The notes: generated from the sequence alone by a model not told the origin. A stretch of DNA of 64,000 bases from Mucilaginibacter dorajii (GCF_024808255.1 NZ_JANTYS010000022.1:1-64000), one strand, 5' to 3'. Shown: positions 50,710-60,577, counted from the stretch's first letter. Numbers and translations are program-made.

Positions 50710-53700
50710 ATGAAAAAAATCGCCCTGTTAGTTCTTATAGCGCTTAGCTGTACTTACTTTTCATGCAACAAAACCAGGCCCAATAAGCCGCGCGTACTTA
50801 TTTTTTCAAAAACCATGGGCTTCCACCATGCATCCATTGATGCCGGGATAGCAGCCATTCAAAAACTGGGAAAGGAGAATGGGTTTGATGTGGATACCAC
50901 CAAAAACTCGGCGATGTTTAATGATACCACGCTAAAAAAATACTCAACCGTTATATTTTTAAGCACCACCGGCGATGTGCTTGATTACCGCCAGGAAGCA
51001 GCCTTTGAGCGCTACATACAGGCAGGTGGTGGCTATGTGGGCATCCACGCCGCAGCCGATACCGAATATGACTGGGGCTGGTACGGCCGCCTCATGGGCG
51101 ATTGGTTTTATGACCACCCCGGCATTCACGATAAAAACCCCAACGTACAACCGGGCACCTACAATGTTGTTGATGCCGATAATGACGCTACCAGGCACCT
51201 ACCCAAAGTATGGAAACGTACCGATGAGTTTTACAGCTTCAAAAAAGCCCTGGCACCCGACGTTCGTGTATTGATAACCCTCGATGAAAGCACCTACAAA
51301 GGCGGCAAGCGCATGGGCTTACACCCTGCTACCTGGTACCATGACTATGATGGAGGCCGTGCGTTTTACACCGCTATGGGCCATACGGACGAAAGTTATA
51401 AAGACGACAACTATCTTAAAATGCTGACCGCCGGCATCAAATATGCCATTGGCGAAAACAAGGAGCTGGATTATTCCAAAGCTAAAACACAAACCCCGCC
51501 AGATGAAGACCGGTTTACCAAAACCCAGTTATCAACCGGTGAGTTTTTTGAGCCTACTGAAATGACCATTCTGCCCAATTTTGATATCCTGGTGATTCAA
51601 CGCCGGGGCGAAATTATGCGTTATGACCATGCTACTAAAAAAGTAAAGCAGGTAGGTGCTTTTGATGTATACTGGAAAACACTGCACACCCCAGGCACCA
51701 ATGCCGAAGAAGGTATGCTTGGCCTTGCCAAAGACCCCGATTTTGCCAACAATAACTGGATCTATATTTACTACAGCCCTGCCGATAGTTCGGTTAACCG
51801 CTTGTCGCGCTTTACGTTTAAGAATGATACGGTTGATAAGAAGACCGAAAAAGTGATCCTGGAAGTAAAGGCCCAGCGCGAAATTTGCTGCCATACCGGT
51901 GGCTCCATCGCCTTTGGACCAGGGCCTGATAAAATGCTGTTCTTCTCGGCAGGTGATAACTCCACTCCTTTTGATGAAAAAGCACAAAAATATGTAACCA
52001 GTGGTTATGCCCCGCTGGATGATCGTCCGGGTCATTTGCAGTTTGATGCCCGTCGTTCGGCCGGCAATACCAATGACCTGCGCGGCAAGATCATGCGTAT
52101 CAAAATTAAGGATGATGGCACTTACGAGATCCCCGAAGGAAACCTTTTCCCTAAAGGCACGCCAAAAACCCGCCCCGAAATTTATGTAATGGGTGATAGA
52201 AACCCATACCGAATCTCGGTAGATCAGAAAAACGGCAATTTATACTGGGGCGAAGTTGGCCCGGATGCCCATAACGACAGCCTGGATACCCGCGGCCCAA
52301 TGGGTTACGATGAAGTGAACCAGGCACGCCACGCAGGCAATTTTGGCTGGCCATATTTTGTGGGTGATAACAAGCCTTACCACATTTATGATTACGCCAC
52401 AGGCAAATCGGGCCCGGCGTTTGATCCTAAACACCCGGTAAATAATTCGCGCAACAATACAGGTTTAACCGATTTGCCACCGGCGCAACCAGCCTTTATA
52501 TGGTACCCCTACGGTCCATCGGCCGATTTTCCGCAGGTGGGTACAGGTGGTCGTAACGCTATGGCCGGCCCGGTTTATTATACCGATATGTTCCCTGCCG
52601 AAACACGCTATCCGGATTATTACAATGGCAAGTTTTTAGCCTACGAGTGGATGCGCGGCTGGATCAAGGCAGTGAGCCTTACACCAGAAGGCGACTTTGA
52701 TAAAATGGAGCCGTTTTTCCCGGGCCTTAAATCAAACTCCATGATTGATATGGAGGTTGGTCCCGACGGAAGGCTGTACGGACTGGAATATGGCAGCGGA
52801 TGGTTTAGCCATAACCCCGATGCAGGCTTATTCCGCATTGATTACATTGCAGGTAACAGACCACCAATCATCAGCAGCGTAAAGGCTGATAAAAGCTCGG
52901 GCTTATTGCCATTTACGGTTAAACTAACCGCCCAGGCCAAAGATCCCGAAGGAGATAAAATAACCTACAGCTGGAAAATGGGCGATGGTACCACCAAAGA
53001 AACCGATGTGCCGCAACTAAGCTACACCTACACCAAACCTGGCGACTATAAAATAAGCGTTGAGGCAAAAGACGGCGAGGGTGCAGTGAGTAAAGCTGTC
53101 CCTGTTGAAATATATGCAGGTAACGAGCAGCCGGTTGTATCTGTTAAACTAACAGGCGGCAATAAATCATTCTACCTGGCCGGCGTGCCGCTTAGCTACG
53201 CCGTTACCGTGACGGATGGCGCGGCAACCAGTAAGGTTGATACTAAACGGATAATAGTTACGGCAGATTATATAGATGGCTATAAAAAACCGGTTGAAGC
53301 GTCACAATTAGAGCAAACAGCGCCAGAAAACGACGGCAAAACACTCATGCTGAGCATGGATTGCAAAAGCTGCCATAAAGAGGTGGGCAAATCTATTGGT
53401 CCTGCTTTTATAGATGTAAGCAACAAGTACCAAAAAGACCCCGATGCTATGAACAAGCTTAGCCAAAAAGTAATTAAAGGCGGCGCGGGCGTTTGGGGCG
53501 AAACGGCGATGTCGGCCCACCCAAGCATTAAAAAGGGCGACCTGGAGCAGATCATTACCTGGGTAATGTCATTAGGGAATACGGCTAATCAGAAAAAGTC
53601 ATTGCCACCATCGGGCACTATCATGCCAGATCCGGGCAAAACGCCAACTGCCACGCTGGTTTTAACAGCTAAATACACCGATGATGGTACCGATGTTATT

Positions 53701-54135
53701 AAAGCTTTAACCGGCACCGGCATTGCATCTTTAAACAGCAGCAATTACGCCTTTAAGGGTACCGAAAAAACCAACGGATTTACCGGGTTTAAATACAACG
53801 GTATTAACCTGATGATCCTTCCACCAAGTGAAGGATGGTTTGAGGTAGATGATACGGACCTTACCGGCGTAAAATCAATAAACCTGAGCACATTTTGGCA
53901 AACAGCGCCAAGCTTTGGTTTCAATTTTGAACTGAGGGTTGATGCTCCGGATGGCAAAGTTGTTGGCAAAGGCAGCATGCCAACACCGGCAAAAGACCAA
54001 AAGGGAGGCATGGTACATGTGGTGGCCACCCCTGTAACCGATGGCAAACTGCACAAGCTGTACTTTGTTTACAAGCCGGCAAAACCAGGCTCATTAACGG
54101 CCGGTGTTACGGGAATATCATTTGGAGCGAAGTAG
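50710..54135 (+). CDS. Lipoprotein with ThuA, PQQ-sugar-dehydrogenase-like, PKD, cytochrome c and CBM-like domains
   Basis: This 1141-residue protein starts with a lipoprotein signal (YFSC). Domains in order: ThuA (about 25-245; VLIFSKTMGFHHASI, GYVGIHAAADTEYDWGWY), glucose/sorbosone-dehydrogenase propeller (about 270-715; GMLGLAKDPDF, AREICCHTGGS-like, DRNPYRIS), PKD (about 725-800), a second sandwich, a c-type cytochrome with haem site CKSCH (885-889), and a C-terminal carbohydrate-binding-like domain (about 985-1141). So one protein couples sugar oxidation to an attached haem on the cell surface or periplasm. It may act with the sugar-oxidising genes at 0.2-3.4 kb, but this is inference. 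Single gene with terminator. Confidence 0.94.
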   Translation: MKKIALLVLIALSCTYFSCNKTRPNKPRVLIFSKTMGFHHASIDAGIAAIQKLGKENGFDVDTTKNSAMFNDTTLKKYSTVIFLSTTGDVLDYRQEAAFERYIQAGGGYVGIHAAADTEYDWGWYGRLMGDWFYDHPGIHDKNPNVQPGTYNVVDADNDATRHLPKVWKRTDEFYSFKKALAPDVRVLITLDESTYKGGKRMGLHPATWYHDYDGGRAFYTAMGHTDESYKDDNYLKMLTAGIKYAIGENKELDYSKAKTQTPPDEDRFTKTQLSTGEFFEPTEMTILPNFDILVIQRRGEIMRYDHATKKVKQVGAFDVYWKTLHTPGTNAEEGMLGLAKDPDFANNNWIYIYYSPADSSVNRLSRFTFKNDTVDKKTEKVILEVKAQREICCHTGGSIAFGPGPDKMLFFSAGDNSTPFDEKAQKYVTSGYAPLDDRPGHLQFDARRSAGNTNDLRGKIMRIKIKDDGTYEIPEGNLFPKGTPKTRPEIYVMGDRNPYRISVDQKNGNLYWGEVGPDAHNDSLDTRGPMGYDEVNQARHAGNFGWPYFVGDNKPYHIYDYATGKSGPAFDPKHPVNNSRNNTGLTDLPPAQPAFIWYPYGPSADFPQVGTGGRNAMAGPVYYTDMFPAETRYPDYYNGKFLAYEWMRGWIKAVSLTPEGDFDKMEPFFPGLKSNSMIDMEVGPDGRLYGLEYGSGWFSHNPDAGLFRIDYIAGNRPPIISSVKADKSSGLLPFTVKLTAQAKDPEGDKITYSWKMGDGTTKETDVPQLSYTYTKPGDYKISVEAKDGEGAVSKAVPVEIYAGNEQPVVSVKLTGGNKSFYLAGVPLSYAVTVTDGAATSKVDTKRIIVTADYIDGYKKPVEASQLEQTAPENDGKTLMLSMDCKSCHKEVGKSIGPAFIDVSNKYQKDPDAMNKLSQKVIKGGAGVWGETAMSAHPSIKKGDLEQIITWVMSLGNTANQKKSLPPSGTIMPDPGKTPTATLVLTAKYTDDGTDVIKALTGTGIASLNSSNYAFKGTEKTNGFTGFKYNGINLMILPPSEGWFEVDDTDLTGVKSINLSTFWQTAPSFGFNFELRVDAPDGKVVGKGSMPTPAKDQKGGMVHVVATPVTDGKLHKLYFVYKPAKPGSLTAGVTGISFGAK

Positions 54136-54171
54136 AAGCCTCACCCAACCCTCTCCTTTGGAGAGGGCTTT

Positions 54172-54217
54172 AAACCAAAAGCTCCCGACAGGTAAAATTG
54201 CCGGGAGCTTTTGGTTT
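54172..54217 (+). terminator. Terminator of the ThuA fusion gene
   Basis: A 16-bp perfect stem, AAACCAAAAGCTCCCG with CGGGAGCTTTTGGTTT. A shorter CCCTCTCC/GGAGAGGG hairpin (54150-54168) precedes it. Also serves the convergent OMP gene. Confidence 0.85.
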
Positions 54218-54243
54218 GTGCGCATAATAGAGACTTACCTTCT

Positions 54244-54825
54244 TTAGAAAATCTTAAAGCCTACACTTAAAGCCCAAAGGTTTTGACGCTGACCGTAGTT
54301 GGAATTTACTTTTGATAAACCACCCTCGTAACGCAAATCGGCAGTGATGGAGCCGATATCAACACCCGCGCCGGCCTGGAAACCTAAAGTGCTTTTGTTG
54401 TAGTTGCCAAAATCGGCAATAGCACCAGATCCGTTAGCAGTTAGACTTTCGCTTTTATCCAACTGATACGTATAAATAGGACCAGCCATAACACGGAAAT
54501 TTAAATCCTTTGCACCAAATGATTTACCAACCAATAATGGAACATTCAAATTGGTAAACCTTACTTTTCCGCTGAATGATTGAGAGTTATCGCCGGAATC
54601 GAATTTACCGCCTGTACCACTCAGGTATAATTCAGGTTGTAAGTAAAGGCCTGAACCAATACGGGCGAATAAACCTGCCTGGTAACCGGCGAGAGTTGAT
54701 TCTTTCACATTATCGGCACTAATTTTCGAAAAATTGACACCACCTTTAACTCCTAAAGAAAATTGCGCTTTTGCACTGATGCTTACCGCTATCAGTAATA
54801 CTGCACTTAACAAGTACTTTTTCAT
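54244..54825 (-). CDS. Outer-membrane beta-barrel protein (porin-like, PorT family)
   Basis: This 193-residue protein has a signal peptide (about 1-20, AKAQ) and a small beta-barrel: FSLGVKGGVNFSKIS, YQAGLFARIG, LYLQPELYLSG, and the end NLWALSVGFKIF with the aromatic terminal residue. Function unknown. It is convergent with the ThuA fusion gene and stands alone. Confidence 0.92.
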   Translation of the reverse strand: MKKYLLSAVLLIAVSISAKAQFSLGVKGGVNFSKISADNVKESTLAGYQAGLFARIGSGLYLQPELYLSGTGGKFDSGDNSQSFSGKVRFTNLNVPLLVGKSFGAKDLNFRVMAGPIYTYQLDKSESLTANGSGAIADFGNYNKSTLGFQAGAGVDIGSITADLRYEGGLSKVNSNYGQRQNLWALSVGFKIF

Positions 54826-55003
54826 AAATTTTAATTTTAGCGGGGCGAAGCTATACTTTTCTGTACAATTCCATTTGCCCCTTTGTTAAACATAGTTAGT
54901 TTATAAACTGGCCGTGTTGAAGCCGTTTTATTGCCTATCAACTGACGCGCCAATGCCTTAAACGTTGCTTTGTATGTATTTTTTATATTACGGCTAAAAT
55001 AAA

Positions 55004-56458
55004 TTATGGGTTTGTCAACAGTTTTGCCAGTATTTCTACACTGGTTTCCAACTCAGTAGGGGTTGATGATGCAAAACCAAGCCGGGTAAAACCAAGAGTA
55101 GCAGAGTTGTTTTCGCCTTGAAAATACAGCCCTTTTTTTAACGCTTTTTGAGCCAGTTCGTTCAAATCGATACTTTTATCAAACTGAGCCCATACGGCCA
55201 GGCCCCCTTCGGGCACTTTAAATTGTACATGGTTTTTAAGCTGATCATTCATCAGGCTGCAAAAAATATCGCGTCGCTGGCGGTACAATCTTAAAGATTT
55301 ACGCAGGTGTCGTTGAATGATCCCATTTTGCAATAGTTCGGCAATGGCATTCTCAAGCAGGGTATCGCCCTGCCGGTCGATGATCCGCCGCAGGCTTGCC
55401 AGGTATTCAATCACATTTTCTGATGCTACCAGGTATCCCACCCTAATGGCCGGCGATACCGTTTTTGAAAAAGAGCCGCAATACACTACCATTCCGGCGT
55501 CATCGGCGCTGGCCAACGGCATTAAGGGTTTATTTTCGTAATGAAAATCGTAATCATAATCGTCCTCAAAAATAATGAAACCATGTTTACGGGACAGCGC
55601 AAGCAAGCTCACCCGGCGGTCGGCCCGCAAGGCTACGGTTGTTGGATAATGGTGATGAGAGGTTACATACACTAACTTTACCTTTTGTTTTTGACAAAGC
55701 GTATCGAGTGCACCAATATCCAACCCATATTCATCAACTGGAATTTTTATCAATTTGGCCCCAGCTTGCAAAAAGTTGGCTTCTGCTCCAACCCAACCCG
55801 GCTGAGCAGTCACCACAGTATCACCCGGCTCCAGTAAGCCGGTGCAGGTAAGGTTAAGCCCCATAATAGTACCCCGCACCACCAGGATATTGGCAGGCGT
55901 TATCCGCAATCCGCGGGTAGTATTTAAATAGGTGGCCAGTTCGTTCCGCAACCATTCAGTTCCCCGGGTATCGCCATACCCTAAGCGTACATATGGGTTA
56001 CCGGTTAAAAGCTGGGTGCGATAAGCTCTTGAAAGATCCAGCACCGGGGCAATGCGTGTATCCGGAAAGCCATCGTCAAGGTGTAACGGGATATTCAGGT
56101 TGGCTATCGGCCTTTGTAAATGGGCCGGGCTTTTGATAGCGAAGCCGGCTTTAACCGCCGGGGTTGTGTTATCGACTAAAATGGTTTGCGGTTTAATTAC
56201 CGGTAGGTTGGCGGCTACAAAGGTGCCGCTCCCGGTATGGCTTTGCAGCCAGCCTTGTGCCAACAAATCGTCATAAGCCCTTATAACTGTTTTACGGTGA
56301 ATGTTTAGCTGCCCGGCCAATTGTCGCGTACTCGGCAGGCGATACCCTGCCATTAGAGCGCCCGTTTTAATGAACCCGGTGAGCTGATTGGTAAGCTGCA
56401 GGTAAACCGGCATAGCGGCTTCCTTATCTATAACTAACTGTGATAAAAGTGCCAGCAT
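55004..56458 (-). CDS. MocR-family regulator (GntR HTH fused to aminotransferase fold)
   Basis: This 484-residue regulator has a GntR winged helix (about 1-85; YRLPSTRQLAGQLNIHRKTVIRAYDDL) fused to a fold-type I aminotransferase-like domain. The PLP Lys is in CGSFSKTVSPAIRVGYL, and DYDYDFHY and TSHHHYPTT are typical. The divergent PNPOx-like gene and the palindrome at 56484-56511 fit PdxR-type control of vitamin B6-linked genes. The ligand is probably PLP, from family knowledge. Confidence 0.93.
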   Translation of the reverse strand: MLALLSQLVIDKEAAMPVYLQLTNQLTGFIKTGALMAGYRLPSTRQLAGQLNIHRKTVIRAYDDLLAQGWLQSHTGSGTFVAANLPVIKPQTILVDNTTPAVKAGFAIKSPAHLQRPIANLNIPLHLDDGFPDTRIAPVLDLSRAYRTQLLTGNPYVRLGYGDTRGTEWLRNELATYLNTTRGLRITPANILVVRGTIMGLNLTCTGLLEPGDTVVTAQPGWVGAEANFLQAGAKLIKIPVDEYGLDIGALDTLCQKQKVKLVYVTSHHHYPTTVALRADRRVSLLALSRKHGFIIFEDDYDYDFHYENKPLMPLASADDAGMVVYCGSFSKTVSPAIRVGYLVASENVIEYLASLRRIIDRQGDTLLENAIAELLQNGIIQRHLRKSLRLYRQRRDIFCSLMNDQLKNHVQFKVPEGGLAVWAQFDKSIDLNELAQKALKKGLYFQGENNSATLGFTRLGFASSTPTELETSVEILAKLLTNP

Positions 56459-56483
56459 AAAAATTGGACTACCGTTTTTATAA

Positions 56484-56511
56484 TTATTGGATGATTTTAA
56501 TCATCCAATAA
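56484..56511. promoter_or_regulatory. 28-bp perfect palindrome, probable MocR operator
   Basis: TTATTGGATGATT-TT-AATCATCCAATAA lies between the divergent MocR and PNPOx-like genes, 26 bp from the first and 29 bp from the second start. Its place and symmetry suggest the regulator's binding site. Confidence 0.7.
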
Positions 56512-56539
56512 ACACATAATTTTATAAAAAAACAAAATT

Positions 56540-57175
56540 ATGGTCAATCCAAAACCACATCTTGTCCCCAGCCGGTCGGCCAAAAGGGCCAACTATGATC
56601 CCGAAGTGATCAACAGCATTCTTGACGAAGCGCTGTATTGCACCATTAGCTATAGCTATGAAAATAAGCCCTTTGCCATCCCAACCGCGTTTGTACGTTA
56701 TGAGGATAGGATCTATATCCATGGCTCGGTAGGCAGCCATTTTATCCGTGAATTGGAAAAAGGTATCCCGGTTTGTATCTCGGTTACGCTGATGGATGAC
56801 TTGGTAGTTGCCAAATCAGCATTCCATCATTCGGTTAATTACCGGTCGGTTGTCATTTTTGCACAGGCCGAAAAGATAGAAGACCCTGAAACCAAAACAG
56901 AAGCATTTAAATGGCTAACCGATAAAATTGTACCCGGCAGCTGGGACTATTTGCGCCCGATACAGGCCCGCGAGGTACTTAAAACAACGGCGTTGGCCTT
57001 TAAAATTGATGAAGCATCGGCCAAGATCCGTACCGGGATGCCGGTTGACGACGATGAAGATCTGGAGCTGTCCATCTGGTCGGGTCTTATTCCATTACAA
57101 ACCAGGCGGATGTCGCCTTTGGCTGATAGTTTAAGTCAGGCCATCCCCTTACCGCCCCATCTTCAACACCTATAG
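56540..57175 (+). CDS. Pyridoxamine-5'-phosphate-oxidase-like flavin-binding protein
   Basis: This 211-residue protein has a split-barrel FMN-binding fold: VINSILDEALYCTISYSYENKPFAIPTAFVRYEDRIYIHG, VCISVTLMDDLVVAKSAFHHSVNYRSVV. The pattern is that of the flavin-nucleotide-binding group of PNPOx proteins often next to MocR regulators. The reaction is unknown. The divergent MocR gene with the palindrome suggests control by it. Confidence 0.9.
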   Translation: MVNPKPHLVPSRSAKRANYDPEVINSILDEALYCTISYSYENKPFAIPTAFVRYEDRIYIHGSVGSHFIRELEKGIPVCISVTLMDDLVVAKSAFHHSVNYRSVVIFAQAEKIEDPETKTEAFKWLTDKIVPGSWDYLRPIQAREVLKTTALAFKIDEASAKIRTGMPVDDDEDLELSIWSGLIPLQTRRMSPLADSLSQAIPLPPHLQHL

Positions 57176-57254
57176 GTAAAATATCGGGCATAGCCCGATA
57201 TTTTAAATTCGCCTGCTGTGTATTTTTTATATTTTTGCTTAAAATAATTTAATC

Positions 57255-57470
57255 ATGGCTGAGATCAGTATCACCAATAAGGATTGGGAACGTGTAAAAA
57301 TTAAGGTTCAACGTAAATATAACCACCTTACCGACGAACAATTAAAATATACCGAAGGACAGGAGGAAGCACTGATAACCAAACTAATGGACCTTGTAAA
57401 CCGTAACAGGGAATATGTAGTGTTCACTTTGAAAAAAGCATTAGTGAATATTGATAATAACAGGCTGTAA
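57255..57470 (+). CDS. CsbD-like small protein
   Basis: This 71-residue protein reads NKDWERVKIKVQRKYNHLTDEQLKYTEGQEEALITKLMDLV, matching the W..K.K..Y..LT.D.L.Y..G.E..L pattern of CsbD stress proteins. Function of CsbD is not known. It is 68 bp before the S41 protease gene. Confidence 0.8.
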   Translation: MAEISITNKDWERVKIKVQRKYNHLTDEQLKYTEGQEEALITKLMDLVNRNREYVVFTLKKALVNIDNNRL

Positions 57471-57537
57471 ATAAGCCTGTATTTGTAAAAATCGGGATGC
57501 TTTTCGTATTTTTATATGCTTTAACGTTGTACAGGGT

Positions 57538-59274
57538 ATGGTGATTTCAAAAAAATACAAAAAGATAGGCTTGTTTGCCGGCATAATTACGCTGGCTGTT
57601 GGTATTGCGGCTTTTGACGACGACTTGTTCCAGATTTCCAAAAACCTGGATGTTTTTGCTTCGGTATATAAAGAAGTGAATATTAATTATGTTGATGATA
57701 TCAACTCGGCCAAGCTGGTAAAAACCGGCGTTGATGCCATGTTAGATGGCCTTGATCCTTACACCGAATTTGTACCCGAATCTGAAATTGAAGACTATAA
57801 GCTACACTATGTAAGCACCCAGTACGGCGGCATAGGCGCAAGTATATTTGTACGCAACAACAAAGTATATGTATCTGATGTATTTGAAGGGTTCCCGGCC
57901 CAAAAAGGCGACGTACATCCCGGCGACCAGGTATTAAAGATAAACGACATTGAACTCAATGGTAAAAATAACGACCAGGTAAGCCTGCTGCTTAAAGGTT
58001 CAAAGGGTGCAGCTATAAAATTGCTTATCAAAAGAGATAACATAGCGCAACCATTTGAAAAAAATCTTGTTCGCGATGAGATCAAACAACCCAACGTATC
58101 CTACTACGGTATGGTGCAGGGCAACATGGGTTATATTAAGCTCGATAAATTTTTAGAGAACTCGGCTGCCGAAGTTACCAATGCCCTTGTAGCTTTAAAA
58201 AAGAACAACCCCAACGGCATCATCCTTGACCTGCGTTCAAACGGCGGTGGTATTTTACAGGAGGCTGTAAAAATTGTGAACCTGTTTGTACAAAAAGATG
58301 TTGAGGTGGTATCGCAAAAAGGAAAAATAAAAGACAAAAACTTTACTTACAGCACAGTAAACACGCCGCTTGAGCCCAACTTGCCATTGGTAGTTTTGGT
58401 AAACAGCCATTCGGCATCGGCATCAGAAATTGTTTCGGGGTCATTACAGGACCTGGATAGGGCTATTATTATCGGTCAGCGTAGCTATGGCAAAGGGCTG
58501 GTTCAGCAAACATTTAATCTACCTTATAATAGCCTGGTGAAGATCACCATCGCTAAATATTATATCCCATCGGGCCGTTGCATACAGGAAATTGACTACA
58601 CACATCGCAAGGATGATGGCAGCGTAGTTAAAGTTGCCGATTCACTGATCCATGAGTTCAAAACCAAAAATGGCCGCTCTGTATATGACGGCAGTGGTAT
58701 TTACCCGGATATTTTTGTTAAACAGGAAAAATTTGCCAACGTAACCCAGGCTTTGGTAGGTAAGCTTTTGATATTTGATTACGCCACCATTTATCACGAT
58801 AAACATGCTAAAATATCCGAGAGCAAATCGTTCACGCTATCAGATGGCGACTATAATGACTTTGTAAAATACCTGGCCGATAAAAATTACAGCTACAACA
58901 CGTCATCTGAAAAAATGCTGAATAGCCTTAAAACCGAGGCGACTAAAGAAAAGCAGTTTGGAGAGATCCAGACTGAGTATGACGTGCTGAAAAACAAGCT
59001 GATGGCAACCAAAAAGAACGACCTTCAGCTGCATAAAGACGAGATCAAACAGGTGCTTGAAAACGAAATAGCCTCAAGATACTACTACGAAAAAGGCCGC
59101 TATGAGACCAACTTCAAATACGACCAGGAGCTTGCCCAGGCTGTAAAAACCATGCAGGATAAAACCCAGCTGGCGTCTATTTTAAAGGGCGAAGGCAACT
59201 ATAAAGTGATAGGTAAACCTGTATTGGCTATGGCTGGTAAGAAAGCAGCAGAAAAAGAAAGCGACGACGAATAG
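57538..59274 (+). CDS. S41-family C-terminal processing protease
   Basis: This 578-residue exported protease has one N-terminal hydrophobic helix (about 9-28), then a PDZ domain (VSTQYGGIGASIFVRNNKVYVSDVF ... DQVLKINDIEL) and the S41 catalytic part. The Ser is in NSHSASASEIVSGSLQD, the Lys in QRSYGKGLVQQTF. It has an extra C-terminal helical region (about 400-578). It probably trims periplasmic proteins at their C-termini. Terminator not clear. Confidence 0.94.
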   Translation: MVISKKYKKIGLFAGIITLAVGIAAFDDDLFQISKNLDVFASVYKEVNINYVDDINSAKLVKTGVDAMLDGLDPYTEFVPESEIEDYKLHYVSTQYGGIGASIFVRNNKVYVSDVFEGFPAQKGDVHPGDQVLKINDIELNGKNNDQVSLLLKGSKGAAIKLLIKRDNIAQPFEKNLVRDEIKQPNVSYYGMVQGNMGYIKLDKFLENSAAEVTNALVALKKNNPNGIILDLRSNGGGILQEAVKIVNLFVQKDVEVVSQKGKIKDKNFTYSTVNTPLEPNLPLVVLVNSHSASASEIVSGSLQDLDRAIIIGQRSYGKGLVQQTFNLPYNSLVKITIAKYYIPSGRCIQEIDYTHRKDDGSVVKVADSLIHEFKTKNGRSVYDGSGIYPDIFVKQEKFANVTQALVGKLLIFDYATIYHDKHAKISESKSFTLSDGDYNDFVKYLADKNYSYNTSSEKMLNSLKTEATKEKQFGEIQTEYDVLKNKLMATKKNDLQLHKDEIKQVLENEIASRYYYEKGRYETNFKYDQELAQAVKTMQDKTQLASILKGEGNYKVIGKPVLAMAGKKAAEKESDDE

Positions 59275-59399
59275 CCTCATTTACTGAAGCTTACAACCAC
59301 ACCTAAACATTGTAACCGATTAGTTACCTGTTATAACAAGCTATTGGCTAAACTTTATGGCCCTGTTATTGTCATACATCCAAACAAAACAATAACACA

Positions 59400-59924
59400 A
59401 TGAAAAAGTTCATTTTAGCCGCAGCTATAGCTTTAGGCTTTTTATCAATAAAACCTGCAAGCGCACAAATTAGTTTAAGCATTAATATTGGCAGCCAGCC
59501 AGAATGGGGACCAACCGGTTATGACCGTGCCGATTATTATTACATGCCCGATATTGATTCATACTACGATGTAAACGCGCATCAGTATGTATACTTCAAC
59601 AATAATATCTGGGTACATTCAACAGCTTTACCTCCGCGTTATGCCAACTACGATGTTTACCATGGTTACAAAGTTGTAGTAAACGAACGTACTCCATGGG
59701 TACATAATACTGTTTACCGTACCAAGTACGCCAACTACAAAGGCCGCAGGGATCAAACCGTTATTCGCGATAGCCGCGATGTTAAATACAGTAACCATTG
59801 GAAGGGCAATAACGGAAACGGGCACGGCACAAGAGTAACTAACCGTAAGGTAGTTGTTCATAAGGACGTACGTAATAATAACCGCAAAGACGACCGTCAT
59901 GACGACCACGGTCACAAAAATTAA
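59400..59924 (+). CDS. Exported protein, tandem paralogue A
   Basis: This 174-residue protein has a signal peptide (about 1-22, ASAQ), then ISLSINIGSQPEWGPTGYDRADYYYMPDIDSYYDV and YGYKV-like HGYKVVVNERTPWV, closely alike the 60578-61204 product. The tail is rich in Asn, Lys, Arg and His (KDVRNNNRKDDRHDDHGHK). The fold is unknown; tyrosine-rich strands suggest a small barrel or sandwich. Possibly metal-binding. Confidence 0.8.
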   Translation: MKKFILAAAIALGFLSIKPASAQISLSINIGSQPEWGPTGYDRADYYYMPDIDSYYDVNAHQYVYFNNNIWVHSTALPPRYANYDVYHGYKVVVNERTPWVHNTVYRTKYANYKGRRDQTVIRDSRDVKYSNHWKGNNGNGHGTRVTNRKVVVHKDVRNNNRKDDRHDDHGHKN

Positions 59925-59946
59925 TTTTGATTGTTAATTTTTATAC

Positions 59947-59982
59947 AAAAGGGGCTTCCTATAATGGGGAGCCCCTTTTTTG
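59947..59982 (+). terminator. Terminator of paralogue A
   Basis: Stem AAAAGGGGCTTCC with GGGGAGCCCCTTTT, loop TATAAT, then T-run, 23 bp past the stop. Confidence 0.85.
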
Positions 59983-60059
59983 TGTTTTGCAGTAGGGTAC
60001 TATTTAAAACAAGCTACAGTTTATCCGGAAAATCTTACCTATTGGCGGCCGTCTTTCCT

Positions 60060-60088
60060 ACGTGTTCCACCGGAACGCTGGAACACGT
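60060..60088. repeat. ACGTGTTCCA...TGGAACACGT inverted repeat
   Basis: A 10-bp arm pair is separated by 9 bases. Further GGAACGC direct units follow to about 60110 and GTGGAACAC again near 60152. Confidence 0.85.
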
Positions 60089-60260
60089 GGAACGCTTTGG
60101 AACGCATTGGCATTGACAATCAGCAAGTTAAGCATTTTAAAACACGAGAACAGTGGAACACTTTTCTCCCTCACTTTCAATCACTTAAGCCCAGATAATA
60201 GTTTTTACCCTAAAAAATCGAATAAAAACATGGAACAATTCTGGTTACATCGGCCTGAAA

Positions 60261-60342
60261 AAGTTTACACTTTTATTGATTAATCCTGTGGTTAGTTTAC
60301 ACTTTTCTAAAGCTGTATCAACCTGGAAAAAAGTTTACACTT
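60261..60342. repeat. Three AGTTTACACTT direct repeats
   Basis: Units start at 60262, 60294 and 60332. The last is followed by TGTCAG ... CTGACA (about 60343-60372). This looks like an end of an IS21-type insertion sequence whose body is missing. Confidence 0.6.
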
Positions 60343-60577
60343 GTCAGTTTTTTTGTTCCAGTCCAGGCTGACAAACAACCTCAATGGCCGCTAACTGACA
60401 CCTTGTTAAAAGCAATTATATATTAGTTTCTTAAAAAATCCAGGTAACTTTTAAGTAAGTTATCAAACCATGTAATTAAATTTTAAACTTTTTGCACTAA
60501 ACATTGTCATACATCCAAACAATGCGCAACCTGTAAATTATTTTAACAATAACGCGCATTTTAAAACATACTACAAA

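Larger units (their letters stand above)
59925..60577. other. Intergenic region between paralogues
   Basis: It holds a terminator, a GGAAC-rich hairpin (60060-60088), and three AGTTTACACTT repeats (60261-60342). Two short ORFs here are read from repeats and are not supported. The rest is AT-rich. Confidence 0.6.
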
